From contig CAJJDN010000127.1 of NCBI GenBank assembly GCA_905182985.1, positions 59,013-123,012 of the forward strand: a stretch of DNA of 64,000 nt, given 5' to 3'. This DNA comes from Paramecium sonneborni (taxonomy: Eukaryota > Ciliophora > Oligohymenophorea > Peniculida > Parameciidae). Of this stretch, positions 14,379-28,641 are shown piece after piece. The translations under genes were made by a program, and so were the position numbers. Numbering within the stretch: the stretch's first letter is position 1; every line of letters begins with the position of its first letter. The notes beneath the pieces are model-generated. The model searched no databases. It saw only the letters and a program-made list of their open reading frames with translations, and was not told the DNA's origin.

Positions 14379-14688
14379 TCAATAATCCTCCGAGTCTTCT
14401 TCCTCTTGTAATTAATTAGTTAATTAATTAATCTTTTTAGATAGATCCTCCTCAAACTTTTCTCTAAACAACTTAGAATATTAATTTAATAATTGTTCCA
14501 TGTTTTCAAACACCTTATTGTATTTTAATACTTTTATTCCTTTATCTATGTCACATTCTAAATCTAATTTTTTCTCCTTCCAATGTTACAATCTTAACTT
14601 TTGTCATTGTATTGACTTTGTTTCCGATTTATAATCTGGATAGATACTTTAATTTACTATATTCTTCAAATTCTTTTGAGAAATTCAT
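14379..14688 (-). CDS. small acidic coiled-coil protein, uncertain exon structure
   Basis: The 3' frame reads convincingly as a coiled coil of about 75 residues (KVLKYNKVFENMEQLLNQYS, then EEDLSKKINQLTNQLQEEED) ending at TGA. The 5' end starts MNFSKEFEEYSKL in a different frame. Joining them needs an atypical 19-nt GTC...AAG intron. With the more typical 22-nt intron (GTAAATTAAA...CCAG) the frame runs correctly but meets one in-frame TGA. So there is probably a real small gene whose structure I cannot settle. No function recognised. Confidence 0.4.
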
Positions 14689-14743
14689 TTAAATTAATAA
14701 TACATATATATAATGATTAAAAGTAGATTATAATCATAAATTT

Positions 14744-15541
14744 TCATAAAAGTTTAACTAATACAAATTCAATCAAAAATAGTATTGTCCTATTCTCTTC
14801 AACGCCTCTTATAAATTTCTTAACGTTACTATATCATTCTACTTTATAAGTTCTAGATTTTGCTAACTCTATAATTATCTTAATTTATTAATACATTAAT
14901 TCTTCTATAGTTTCCAATTTTAAATATCTTTTTATTTTTGCTCTTATTTAGTAATTTTACTTTTTCAAGAAATTTTTAAAATTAATGTTCTTTCGACTTC
15001 TTATTCAAATAAAGATAACAATCGGCAGTTCTATAATAAACTATCCTTATTTGATAAAGTTATATACTGTCAATCAATTCTTAATATTTTACACTTGTTG
15101 AATTGATAATCCAAAAATGAAAATGGATTTCCTTAGAATCTGTTATTTCCTATTTTGAACAATATTCTAGATAATAATTTTTCTTCGACTTTCTAAATGT
15201 TCCACAATATTTAAACACTTGCTCAATTTTATCAAGATTGTCTATAACTAATATATTGATATTGCTCTGCTCTATTTTCTCCTATTCTTCTTCAATTGAA
15301 GTAGTCTATCGAATATTTAATAAATTATATTTACATTTGTCTCTTTTTCTGAATAATCAAACACTCTCTATTAACCCGCAATTTCTTATTGTGTTTCATA
15401 GAAGACTAGTTCTTATTGCCAAGATATTTTAGCAAGTTGGATATACTCCTCCAGACTATCAGCATGTAATCCTCCTAATCTTTTACGCATATCTGAATTT
15501 GTTATTTTTAAATAATAAATTATCCTAATATATTTGGGCAT
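14744..15541 (-). CDS. hypothetical protein
   Basis: Introns of 29 and 22 nt give 248 residues beginning MPKYIRIIYYLKITNSDMRK. The N-terminal third (RLGGLHADSLEEYIQLAKIS) is well-formed amphipathic helix. The middle is Glu/Gln-rich and the C-terminal half is basic with Tyr/Leu. No signal peptide, membrane span or catalytic motif was seen and no family recognised. An in-frame ATG 17 codons downstream (15490) is an alternative start. The upstream one was kept because the conserved-looking helix begins before it. Confidence 0.55.
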
Positions 15542-15879
15542 TCAATTTCAAATAAAACATACACGTTTATTTCATACTATTTTTAGATATATTCAAAATC
15601 TATCTTCATTTTTCCAATTATAAATTCACCTCGCAATCAAATCACCGTTTTATGCATAGATAGATACTTTTTAAATAACTTAAACCTTTTGTATTTAAAC
15701 AAAGTAAACATTTTAACTTCAAATTTATAGTAATGATTTATATATTAACATGATCTAAAATTCATCTTTCTTTAACTTTTGTTTAATTTAAATGTAAACC
15801 TTCTGTATTAAGAATCTTTTTGTAAAAAATTATAAATTATATAAAAGTTTTTAAAATTAAGATTTACATTCATTAGAAT

Positions 15880-17640
15880 ATTGATTATCTAAATCTAGAA
15901 TTATAAAGATTCATTTATTTAAAATAGGAAAAAAATTTTAAGAGCAGATAAATAGATATAGCATTTTCAACATTTTCGTATATCAATAGTAATTTGAGCA
16001 ATGTTATCTATATCTGCTATATTTTTAAATAAAATGGTTGATTTTATATCTACATTTAAGCAACCAGATAGCCTATCTAAATATTATTAACAACTATAAT
16101 AGACTTATTAGATAAAAAAATAATTTTCAAAAAATTTATTTATATTTTGGGTTAAAAAAAATTTATTTTTTTAAAATGAACAAAAATAATTTGATAATCA
16201 AAAATTAATATTAACCTTTATAATTAGAAATGTTATTTTTCTTAAAAACAAATCTTATAAGTAAGATTTTAACTATTTTTTACTTCTCTAAAAAATTATT
16301 ATTATTTTAGAATAAGTTTAAACTGTAGGTTCAGATTTAATAAAATAATAAATCTAATATTAGATTATACTAAAGTGGACATTTTAGTATTCAAAAGAAT
16401 ATTTTAAGGTAATTACGCCTAAAAAATTAATTAACTTTTGTTAATTTTAACTCAATTATGATTCAGAATTTTATTCGGTTATATTGGTAAATTTATCTAC
16501 ATTATTGAATTCATTGGAGAAGGATTTTTATCTTTAATATAAATTTGATATAAAATAGTGATTTATTAAAATATATAAGATCTTTCAAGAAAAGGCTAAG
16601 TATTTAATTTTTTATCAAGAACTTAAAATTATTTTTACCTATCCTATTATAATCACTCCTTATTTAAAAAATAAATCTTAAGAATTCAAAATAGTTAGTT
16701 CTTTATTATTAATATTTGTTTCATAATTATAATTAAAATATGAGGAATTGATGAACCCTAGTATTTTTGAAAGCATAAGCAACTTTGAATATGGCCATTA
16801 AATGCTTTAACAGATATTTGATATAATATTTAGAAGCAATTTTAGAATTATGATTAATAAATATAAATTTTCCAAATTTGCGAGAAAGCATTTAAGTAAT
16901 AACTAAGATAAATATAAATAAACAAATATCAATATAAAAAATCTGGGACTCCAATATTATTAAGCCGATTATTCTCATTCAAAAATGAATTAAAAAAAAT
17001 ATGACTATTTGCTATATTACATTTCTTTGGGAAATGGAGTTAAACATAAAGCTTCAATATATATATCAAAGTCATTTCATGTAAATTTAGTATCTGGAAG
17101 TTTAATTGTTGATATTTGTATAAATTTTTTTTAAAATATAATACACTTTAATATAAAGAATGAAAAAATACTTAAATTTATTCTTAAGATGGAAATGATA
17201 TGAACTTTGTTATTTATTTTCAAAAAATTTATAATTTGTATTCCGTTATTTAATGAAAAATTGCTTCACATTATATATTAGTTTTTTTTTATTAAATTTT
17301 GAGGGAAATTATAAGAACTGTCAAAGATAGGAATAATGGTTTAGAAATTATAGCTATTAATAATTAAAGAATATATGCTAAGAATTGATATATATTAGTA
17401 AAAATAGAGAGTTAGGGAAGAAATTAAAAGAAATCGATTAAATTTAGGTTGAATTTGAAGAAAAATTAGCAAAAATTACTGAATACTTAGAATTCATTTA
17501 ATAAAATTTAAATTGAATGATTCCTCTGAAAGACCAATTTTACAATTGATTAATATAAAATAAAAAGTAATGTTAATGAAATTGAGCATATTAGAGTGTT
17601 TTTAAATCTTTTTTCACTAATATAATAAATAATAAATATA
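15880..17640 (+). pseudogene. decayed multi-exon gene relic
   Basis: Stretches that read as protein occur in consecutive frames but are interrupted. 16062-16330 contains TIIDLLDKKIIFKKFIYILG. 16362-16558 contains WTFQYSKEYFKVITPKKLIN. After a single TGA at 16559-16561 the same frame stays open for 213 codons to 17203, with segments such as MNPSIFESISNFEYG and YDYLLYYISLGNGVKHKASI. Beyond that come further fragments with several TGAs and frame changes. This looks like a large gene losing function, or one with a disabling allele. The family is not recognised. The block 15542-15880 upstream holds nothing I can support. Confidence 0.45.
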
Positions 17641-17641
17641 G

Positions 17642-17950
17642 ATGGGTTAAGGCTGTTGCAACAAGCAATCAACAGAATAAACTAATGAATAGATTACAGA
17701 GTGGTGCTAAAATATTGATGGAGTAAAATTTTGTGAAAACCTTGATGATTTTTTTATCTCGAATGATTGTAACTCTAATCAGGCAAGAATACTAAGCTCC
17801 TAAATTATATTTACTTTTTAGTAATAGCTTCCTCCTACACTATCGTAGGAAAGTATATAATATGAAAAAATGAACAGCTTACCAAAGTACATTTTAGATG
17901 AAGAAAGCCCAACATTTAAAGCTTAAAAAAAATTATTATCAGAGAAATGA
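17642..17950 (+). CDS. small protein with N-terminal dual acylation signal
   Basis: Intronless frame of 102 residues beginning MGQGCCNKQSTEQ. Gly2 followed by a Cys pair predicts N-myristoylation plus palmitoylation, so the protein is probably membrane-tethered. The rest is hydrophilic, Gln/Ser/Asn-rich, without a recognised domain. Its leader (AATAATAAATATAG before the ATG) resembles that of the kinase gene 1.4 kb downstream (AATAATAAATATACCG). The two genes may share an ancestral 5' end, although the proteins differ after the first residues. Confidence 0.55.
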
Positions 17951-19083
17951 TCAGATTTGAATGATTTTAAATTTAGTTATATATTGATCTTAAAACTTAA
18001 AAGAAATAAATAAGTTATTGACAAATAACTAAATATTTATGATTTTCAAAATATTAGAAATTCTTATCGTGTAATATTAAAATAAGAATAAATATAAAAT
18101 TAACAATGTTTAATGGTAATCTATTACTGAGAAATATTAATTAAGAATATATCTATTTGATTAAAATGTACTAATTAAGATAATTTATACAAGTATGTCA
18201 ATACTTTAAGGTATGATGTTTCAATTAATTTTTGTTATTTTATATATATTAATAATAAATATACCAATATGATGCTGATCAAGTAAGGATGAATTATTTG
18301 ATGATTTTAATGATTGATTGAAATTTTCAGAAGTTTAATTCAAAAATATTCAATTAAGAATATATGATCAATTAAATAAAAAAATGAGATTTCCTAAAGT
18401 AAGAGGGAAATTTTAAAAGAAATAAAATAAAAAATTATCATTTAAATCAACATCGAAATATAAATATATAAATTTTAATTTATGGAAAGGCAAAAAACAA
18501 TTTATTTCAAGAGTTCTCTAGATTCTATTTCATCATATTGATTTGAAACTAAAAAATATATTCTATATAATTCATTTTAATATGGCTAAAATTTTCTAAA
18601 AATAAAGAATTTAATTAGTAGAAAAATGAATTAATTCCCAGCTGAAAAAGTTAAATGAAAATCAAAAAATTTAGTATTGTATGAGATCTAAAAACATTTA
18701 AAAAAAAGTATCTATTAACAAATATTATAAATTAGCTAAAAATAAGAATAACGAAATTATAGAAATCCATATATTTTAAGAAGATGAAGATAGTCGAAAA
18801 ATGTTTAATTAAAAATAATTTAGTTCAATAAAAAAGTTATGTAATTGAAAATTTCAAAAGAAAGACTTTTGAATTTTTGAATTGAATTGAATTGAAAATA
18901 AAAATAAATAAAAAATATTATAAAATATTTTCTTTTGATTTAATAAGAAGATGATAAATTAGTGAATTAATATGATAAATGTCAATAAATTTAATTATAT
19001 AATAAAGTTATGTGTGTCAATATTGTAAGTAATAATGTTTTAATTAGTTTTTGTAATTTTATATATAAATAATAAATATACCG
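17951..19083. other. AT-rich spacer with decayed copy of the kinase leader
   Basis: No intact gene. 18190-18300 resembles the kinase gene's own upstream region and first codons (18990-19100). Both contain a TATGT..GTCAATA(C/T)T.TAAG block, a TTTTTGTTATTTTATATAT-like block, AATAATAAATATACC and GATCAAGTAA. At the older copy the MG start has become ATGATG and the frame soon hits TGA. The remaining 700 bp carries short frames with TGA and nothing I recognise. Confidence 0.5.
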
Positions 19084-20782
<1,699 letters not shown>

Positions 20783-20800
20783 TTTTATATTATATATTTA

Positions 20801-21121
20801 ATGGATAACCTACTCACTGCTCTAATAACACATTTAATCGATAGCAGTAATCCTGATTATGTTTCAATTATGAGTAACTATGAATGCTTCAGATCCATAA
20901 TAAATGCAAATATTGATGCATCTGCAAAAGCATTCTAAATTGAAAAATTTCTATAATCTCTGAAACCAGATCAACGACATACTCATAGAAGTTCTAATTA
21001 TGATCTTCAACCTCGATCTTAACAATTTAATAGCTCATTAGTCTTAGTAGAAGCAAAGCTTTTTGAAAAGAAATTTCAACAACATACATAAGAAATAGAA
21101 GAGATGTTAACAAATTTTTGA
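20801..21121 (+). CDS. small hypothetical protein
   Basis: Intronless, 106 residues. The start MDNLLTALITHLIDSSNPDY suggests an N-terminal helix. The C-terminal 40 residues (LVEAKLFEKKFQQHTQEIEE) look like a short coiled coil. It starts 18 nt after the kinase stop and ends 13 nt before the convergent EEFSEC stop. No family recognised. Because only TGA stops translation, short open frames are weak evidence, but composition and tight placement favour a real gene. Confidence 0.5.
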
Positions 21122-21134
21122 ATAGAATTTGGTT

Positions 21135-22752
21135 TCATTTATGAAATAAATATTTTTTATAAATCATAACCACATCACTATTAGTCATATCCTAATTCGT
21201 TCCTGATTCAACAAACACTTTAACCTTGCCACTTTTTCCAAATGCACTATCAATTTTCCCTTAAATGTTTCCTTACTTAATTATAATCATTTTTCCTATA
21301 TAATTACCTATATTAGTTTCTTTCTTAAATAAATCTTTAATAAGCAAAGTGTAATTATCAATCACCTTCTCTACTTTTCCATTTTTAGTCTTCTTTCTAA
21401 ATATTCTTATGTAATTTTATTAAAATATTTATTAAGCTGTATAAGAATACAAAATATTTCCATAAAAAGCAATTCTACATATATTAGCTTCTAAATCAGT
21501 ATCTAATTTAGAAGCAATAACTAATGAATTCATAGATGCAATCAATGGTTTTTCTAATTATAATACACCATACAAATTATATTTTTCTTAAAGTTTAACA
21601 TAATCTAAAATATATAATATATCTTAATTACCTTCATAATCTTCAAGATATTCCCCCTCGCTATTTAATTCTAATTATAAATTTTTAGGTCTTATCATCA
21701 ATTTCAATTGTCCCATTACTGTTAAATGACCAGAAGTGACATGAAATTTATTTTAAGATTTGAGTTATCCTTTATAATAACTAATTTTCTTAAAATCAAT
21801 CACTATATTTTCTAATAATGAAACGATTCCAGGTTGACAAACAATTCCTCTTTCAATCTCCTTGGCATCTAAATTAGTAAATAAGGCAGCTATTCTATCT
21901 CCAGGTTCTCCTATTTAAACTGGTTTCTTAAACATTTATAAACTTTTTATTTTTTTATTCAAATTCAACATTGGAAAAAATACTTCATCATTTGGTTTCA
22001 TTGAACCTTAAATAATTGTACCTGTAGTAACAGTTCCTTATCCTTTAATTTAAAAGCAATGATCAATCATAAACAGTAATCCTTTATTTAATTAAGCTTA
22101 TCTATTTGGAATAATGATATTTTAAAGTAGAATTCTTAATAAATCCTCTATTCCTAGTGATTACATTGCTGACACTGGAACCAATGGTACTTAATTCCCA
22201 AACTTAGTTTTTGAAAGAACATTAGTAATAATTTTCTTTTGTTTATTAATTACTTCTTCTGTTGCTAAATCTATTTTGTTCAAAACCACAATTAATTTGT
22301 CTGCCAAAATTTCACCAATAACTAAACATTCAGCTGTTTATGTTTAAATGCCTTTTGTCACATCAATTACTAAAAACATCATATCAATTATTTAAGCTCC
22401 TCCTATAATGGTCTTTATAAGTGATGCATGTCCAGGACAATCAACTAATGTAAATTAGAAATATCTTAAATGATTTATTGTAAATACTTTCCTTATTCAT
22501 TTGGATTGCGAGTATAAAATGCACTGAATCCTAAATCTAATGTAATTCCCCTTTCTTAACTCTAAGGGTTCTTATCTAAAGATGCTGTTGATGTTATCTA
22601 ATCCTAAATATATAATTTACTTTAGATAATGTTTTAACCAAAGAAGTCTTACCAGAATCAATATGTCCTAAAACACCTACATTAATGTTAATAGTGTTTT
22701 ATTTAGTTACTTGTTCTATTTCTTATTATGAAATGAATAAACTTTATTCCAT
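21135..22752 (-). CDS. EEFSEC: selenocysteine-specific elongation factor (SelB/EEFSEC)
   Basis: Two 23-nt introns; 523 residues. It is a GTPase that delivers selenocysteyl-tRNA to UGA codons with SECIS signals. G1 is GVLGHIDSGKTSL and G2 lies in ERGITLDLGF. G3 is VDCPGHASLIKTIIGGAQ, where the HASLI..IIGGAQIID string distinguishes EEFSEC from EF-Tu and EF-1A. G4 is NKID and G5 PVSAM. Domains II and III follow, then the SelB-specific domain IV in the last 100 residues. Its presence implies that this organism makes selenoproteins, although TGA is its only stop codon. It lies head-to-tail 23 nt from the OSCA gene. Confidence 0.93.
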
Positions 22753-22775
22753 TTATTAAGTATATAAAATAAATA

Positions 22776-25700
22776 TCAATGATCTTCATGTATGATTTAA
22801 TATTCCACTTTTCTTTCTTAAGTAATACCCTACAATTACAAAGAGTATTCAGCAATTGCCTTTTATTTTGTTACTGGATTCTCTCTGTCATAATCTGTAT
22901 CAAACTCTATCTATGCTTTTTTATATGACACAGGCTAATATCATCATTATTAATACTTCTTCTAAATTCTTGATTGGAAACATACTATCAACACAACGAT
23001 GTATTGGTAAAATTTAAAAACCTAATCCTATGATCACTCCAATTATTGAATATATATCAAAGATTTAATTTAAAAATTATGATACTGCTGTATTACCCAA
23101 AGGATTAAATAAGACTATAAATTCAAGCATATTTATCATCTACCATGACAACTCTTAAGAAATACTTTCCTTTACTGTTCTTCTTCTTAATATGTTATAT
23201 TTATCGATAAGATAAAATAAACATAAACCAATTAAAGAACTGAATACCCCTAGAGGAATAGCAGTTCCAAAAAAGAATGTAAACCACATAGTTTTGATTA
23301 TGTCTGCATATCTCATTGCTAATTAATAATCAACCTCTTCCATTATTTCATTTGCCTCTTTTTGTGTAAGCAAACAATCATTCACTTTTTAAATTTAATG
23401 TTCTCTTTTTAATTTTCTAACCAATGTCCAAGGATCTACTAACCATATTAATGGTGCTACTATTGCATTTAATATAAATATCAATGATTCATTATACATA
23501 AATCCACCAAAACCATATATATTACTAAATATTAAAATATCAATAACATAACTAACTATTGCAGCATTTACAAATAAAGATATTGTTAATTTATTTGCAT
23601 ATGATATTTAAAATTTTGTATTTGTAGATATTTTTTCTATTTTAGTAATCCAATTCATCAAAGGTTCAACCAATAATTTATTAACCAGAACAATTGATGC
23701 TGCAATTGTAAATGAAATCATTTATATTTTCTTTAATTATTCTTGATCATCAACTCCAATTCTCTTTTTTTCTATTTCTTCATTATAAACTAATTAAATG
23801 CATCTAATAGACATAAAATAGATAAAAATAAATGTAACTCCTTATGCAATTATAGTAATGAAGAATCCTTTCATTCTAGCAACTATTTTATCTTAAGTTA
23901 AAGTGGCCAAATTTTCCCATAAAATATCATTAGGCTCTGGTGCTTATTCAATAAATAATTTTTATGACTACCATTACAATTCCATTTCATCTAAACCTGG
24001 AGTTTTACCAGAATACAAAAATGTTTTCATCTTATCCAAAAAAGTATGTTTATTTTAACTTAAAACTAGGTCTTTCATTTTCTCACTTTCAAATGATACA
24101 AATGCCACACCACTAAATTATCTATTTGTCCAAAAATACTCCTCTTACAAATCTTTAATTCTTCTCTATGAAGCTTCAATCTCAATATCACAATCTATGA
24201 CATCTTAACAATCAAATTTCATATTCGATGTTTATAATGCAGTCTTTTTCTTCTTTAATATATTTTATATTTNTTACCCAAAGGATTAAATAAGACTATA
24301 AATTCAAGCATATTTATCATCTACCATGACAACTCTTAAGAAATACTTTCCTTTACTGTTCTTCTTCTTAATATGTTATATTTATCGATAAGATAAAATA
24401 AACATAAACCAATTAAAGAACTGAATACCCCTAGAGGAATAGCAGTTCCAAAAAAGAATGTAAACCACATAGTTTTGATTATGTCTGCATATCTCATTGC
24501 TAATTAATAATCAACCTCTTCCATTATTTCATTTGCCTCTTTTTGTGTAAGCAAACAATCATTCACTTTTTAAATTTAATGTTCTCTTTTTAATTTTCTA
24601 ACCAATGTCCAAGGATCTACTAACCATATTAATGGTGCTACTATTGCATTTAATATAAATATCAATGATTCATTATACATAAATCCACCAAAACCATATA
24701 TATTACTAAATATTAAAATATCAATAACATAACTAACTATTGCAGCATTTACAAATAAAGATATTGTTAATTTATTTGCATATGATATTTAAAATTTTGT
24801 ATTTGTAGATATTTTTTCTATTTTAGTAATCCAATTCATCAAAGGTTCAACCAATAATTTATTAACCAGAACAATTGATGCTGCAATTGTAAATGAAATC
24901 ATTTATATTTTCTTTAATTATTCTTGATCATCAACTCCAATTCTCTTTTTTTCTATTTCTTCATTATAAACTAATTAAATGCATCTAATAGACATAAAAT
25001 AGATAAAAATAAATGTAACTCCTTATGCAATTATAGTAATGAAGAATCCTTTCATTCTAGCAACTATTTTATCTTAAGTTAAAGTGGCCAAATTTTCCCA
25101 TAAAATATCATTAGGCTCTGGTGCTTATTCAATAAATAATTTTTATGACTACCATTACAATTCCATTTCATCTAAACCTGGAGTTTTACCAGAATACAAA
25201 AATGTTTTCATCTTATCCAAAAAAGTATGTTTATTTTAACTTAAAACTAGGTCTTTCATTTTCTCACTTTCAAATGATACAAATGCCACACCACTAAATT
25301 ATCTATTTGTCCAAAAATACTCCTCTTACAAATCTTTAATTCTTCTCTATGAAGCTTCAATCTCAATATCACAATCTATGACATCTTAACAATCAAATTT
25401 CATATTCGATGTTTATAATGCAGTCTTTTTCTTCTTTAATATATTTTATATTTTAGTTTCTTCTGCCAAAATTTCTGTGATATCATAAACTAAAACAACT
25501 TTTGTAACAGTTATTTAATAGTTTGTATCTGATACTGCATAATTTTAAAATAAATTAGTCAATTCCCATCTATAATTAACGTTTAAAGTTTTTGGAATGT
25601 TAGTCACAATAATAGTATAGTCACTTGGAGTTAGTTGAGATTCATCAATTGAATTATCTAATTTTCTTTAACTTCTTCTAAAGAATTATAGTAGAATGAT

Positions 25701-26206
25701 CATTAAAATTAGCATTATAAGATTGGCCTTTTGTATAAATACCACAACTTCGGAATTACTAAATTAATATGAATACAATTCACTTTAGTTTATTAGCTAT
25801 TGATAATTAAAGGAAAATGGATTCTTAACAATTAGGTTCCATCTATTATGAAACAGGATTCAAAGATTGTTGTCTAAATAACTATAAGAATTACTTGCAA
25901 AATTCACCCTGATAGTTACTCAAAACGTTGAAAATGGCTACAATACTTTGCAAACATAATAACAAGATGCAAAATTTCAAAAAATTATAAAATAATGGAA
26001 ACCCTGAACCTAAGAATTTGAGTGATTTGATATCATCCCAATATGGAATTTCTTTTCTTTCAATTTCAAAGCCACAACAAGGACATGTTTCAGCTGAATA
26101 ATTGATTACAAATACGTTTTTTTTGTTCTTCATCATCATCATAATCTTCAATACGAGTTTTAGTATCAGGAGCAGTACGTCGAGCCAAAGCATGTTTTCT
26201 TGCCAT
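22776..26206 (-). CDS. OSCA/TMEM63 (CSC1-like) mechanosensitive ion channel
   Basis: Interrupted by a redundant 1,181-bp assembly overlap. Removing that overlap and three introns (22, 25, 22 nt) gives 726 residues, the normal OSCA size. The N-terminus has a small Cys cluster (ETCPCCGFE) and then a membrane helix (FLKFCILLLCLQSIVAIFNV). Next come a second helix (MLILMIILLQFF) and the cytosolic loop opened by TPSDYTIIVTNIPK. APEPNDILWENLATLTQDKI is the hallmark just before the channel region. About eight more helices follow, including YADIIKTMWFTFFFGTAIPL. The family forms calcium-permeable, tension-gated channels. MARKHALARR is the first in-frame ATG; an upstream ATG (26246) runs into TGA. Confidence 0.88.
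23093..25453. repeat. 1.18-kb direct repeat around an N: unmerged assembly overlap
   Basis: 23093-24272 and 24274-25453 appear identical and are separated by the N at 24273. Both copies lie inside the OSCA/TMEM63 gene. Skipping one copy makes the frame continuous: the codon for Asn in FNPLGNTAVSQ spans the junction. With both copies retained the channel would contain its central membrane region twice, split by the N. Confidence 0.92.
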
Positions 26207-26321
26207 GTTCCAATCACATGGCATCTTTAATGGGTTATATTCCATAGTATATATATATCTTAATTAATTTTATGTAAAAATGTTCATAATTCTCTATTTT
26301 AACTAATAATAAATATAATTA

Positions 26322-28620
26322 ATGGAAACTGACGAAGTTCCTAAACCAAAGAAAGCCCCATATAAATCAAAAAGATACTTCCTAAGTTCATTAAATACTT
26401 ACTTTGGTTATCAATTAGTACATCTGTGTACTCATATAGATTTAATAACTTCGTAATGATACAGATCATCCTGAAGATCCAAATCTGATAGTAGGGACCA
26501 CAATTTTAGAAAGTAAATTTCCATTACATCCAGGAGTAAGAAAGGTGATTGATGTATGATATTGAATAAGTATTAAATAGCCATCAAAAATGTCATTTTT
26601 ATAAAAGGTTATATTAGATAGTGATGTAATAATTTATGACATAAATACATGTGATCATAGTGAATGTGAATATGCAATAAAGAGCTTAAAATTAGGATCA
26701 TATGAATAAGATAAAATATTAATACTAGTATCATCAGTGATGGCTTGGTCAGCAACGGATCCAAAAGAGAAGAAAGCTGGAGAAGAAGATGAAGATGGTG
26801 GTTATCCTCCAGAATCAGGTGAAGAAGAAGGTAAAGCATAAGATGATGGTGAGGATGCACCACCTAAAAAAGAATATACACGTTTCAATGAAAGTGATTA
26901 TCCAAAGAGGAAAGCATTACCTCAATATGAAAGTTTATGTTCTCTAGAAAGTTTATGTTTAAGTGTTAATAGACCTAATCTTAAAACATTTATATTATGT
27001 GCTGGTATCTTATATGGAATGGGAGAAGATCATTTTTATACTAAATTTAAAGGGGCTTGGTTATAAAATACAATAACATTTCATAATAAAAATAAAGTAC
27101 CATGTATACATGTTAAAGATTTGGCATTATTTGTTTAAAAATTAGTAGAAAAACCAGTTAATTAAAAATATATTTTTGCTATTGATCATAACTAAAATCC
27201 ATCTCATAAAGCTATTATAGATTCAATATCTAAAGGAGTAGGAAATTCAAAGATTTAATAATCTGATGTTGCTATTCCTGAATTTAAAATTGATCTTCGT
27301 ATGAAACCAACTAAAGTATTTGATGCTTTTCTAGAAGAATAAGGTGATTAAGGAGATGAAGAACAAGCAGTTGATAAATTTACATTTAATTGGTGGTGTA
27401 AAGAAGGTATTAGAGCTAATATAGCAAAGATAAGATAAGAATTTGTTGATTATCATAATCTAAAACCTATTAGAATTGCTATTACTGGTCCACCTGGAAT
27501 AGGTAAAAGTACTATTGCTGATTAAATTTCATAATATTTTAGTATTCCTCATATTACAGTTAAAGAGTTAATATAAGAATATTTAAATTAAACTACTGAA
27601 GAGGTTGAACAATTAAAGTCAAGTTTAGAAGAAAATAGAAATTAACTTGTAGAGGAAGCTAAAGCATTATATGATATATAAAGAGAAAAGAGAAAACAAT
27701 TAAAATAACCTTATATTCCATTTGATGATAGTAAAATAGAAGCTAAATTAACAGATGAATAATTGATAACTATTTATAAATGGAGATTAATGTAAAATGA
27801 TTGTCAGAATAGAGGATTTATTTTAGATAATTATCCAAAAACATATGCTTAAGCTAAATAATTATTCTATAATATTGAAGGAGAAGGAGAAGAATAAAAA
27901 GTTAATTTAAATAAATTGATATTGCCTGAACATTTTATTGTTTTGGCAGGTAATGATGAATAAATTGTTGATAGAATCAAGTTTTCAAAAACTCATAAAT
28001 ATAATGAAGATGTACTATTAAAAAGATTAAAGAATTATAAAATATTAAATACTAAAAAGGGATACACAATTTTAATTGATTTTTATAAAGAACTTAAAGT
28101 AGATGTTTGTGATATATCTGTTTTTAATAAATAAACTAATATTTAAGAAACTTGTAGAAGTTTTATTGAAAGGGTATGAAATTTTAATTGTATTTTAGAA
28201 TGGTAAGTATAGGAATTATAAACATATTGAAGAAGATTTAGAAGAAAAGAGGTTGAATGAGAAAAAGGATTTAATGTAAAAATAATCAGATTAAAACTAA
28301 AAATTAAAAGAGTTAAGAGATAAAAAGGAAGATGAATTATGGAAAATTTAAGAGGAAGAATACAAAATTAAATAAGAACATAGTGTTAATTATGAAAAAG
28401 AACTACTTGAGTCAAGATCTCTTCCATTGAGGTAAAAATCTATATTAATTTAAGATAATATTTAAATGATAATGTAGTTCCATTTATTACAGAGGGTTTA
28501 GTGGAAATTGTTAAACAGAATCCAGAAAATGTAATTGACTTTTTATCTGAATTCTTGTTTAAGAGATCATTATAAGTAAGATTCCCAGATCCCAAATTGT
28601 ATTTTGAGAATTCTGAGTGA
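26322..28620 (+). CDS. AK7: adenylate kinase 7-like axonemal protein with DPY-30 tail
   Basis: Introns of 22, 27, 25 and 23 nt give 733 residues, the length of AK7. The N-terminal half is an NAD(P)-binding-like region (RYFLSSLNTYFGYQLI, later NRPNLKTFILCAGILYGMGE). The kinase domain has the P-loop ITGPPGIGKSTIADQIS near residue 365 and the nucleotide-binding FILDNYPKTYAQA. A long charged coiled coil precedes a C-terminal DPY-30 helix pair (YLNDNVVPFITEGLVEIVKQ). AK7 works in motile cilia, where it is needed for axoneme structure. A Glu/Asp-rich insert lies at about residues 135-170. The gene is divergent from OSCA and convergent with CDC25, 21 nt apart. Confidence 0.9.
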
Positions 28621-28641
28621 TCGAAACCTAATAACCAGAAA

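Noticed and set aside
15941..16020. Inverted repeat AGCAGATAAATAGATATAG...CTATATCTGCT
   Set aside because: The arms match only with an internal insertion, and the loop is long and AT-rich; not convincing as a hairpin or element end.
26207..26246. Upstream ATG for the OSCA/TMEM63 gene
   Set aside because: From the ATG at 26246 the frame reads MEYNPLKMPM and then TGA, out of phase with the channel; the in-frame start is at 26206.
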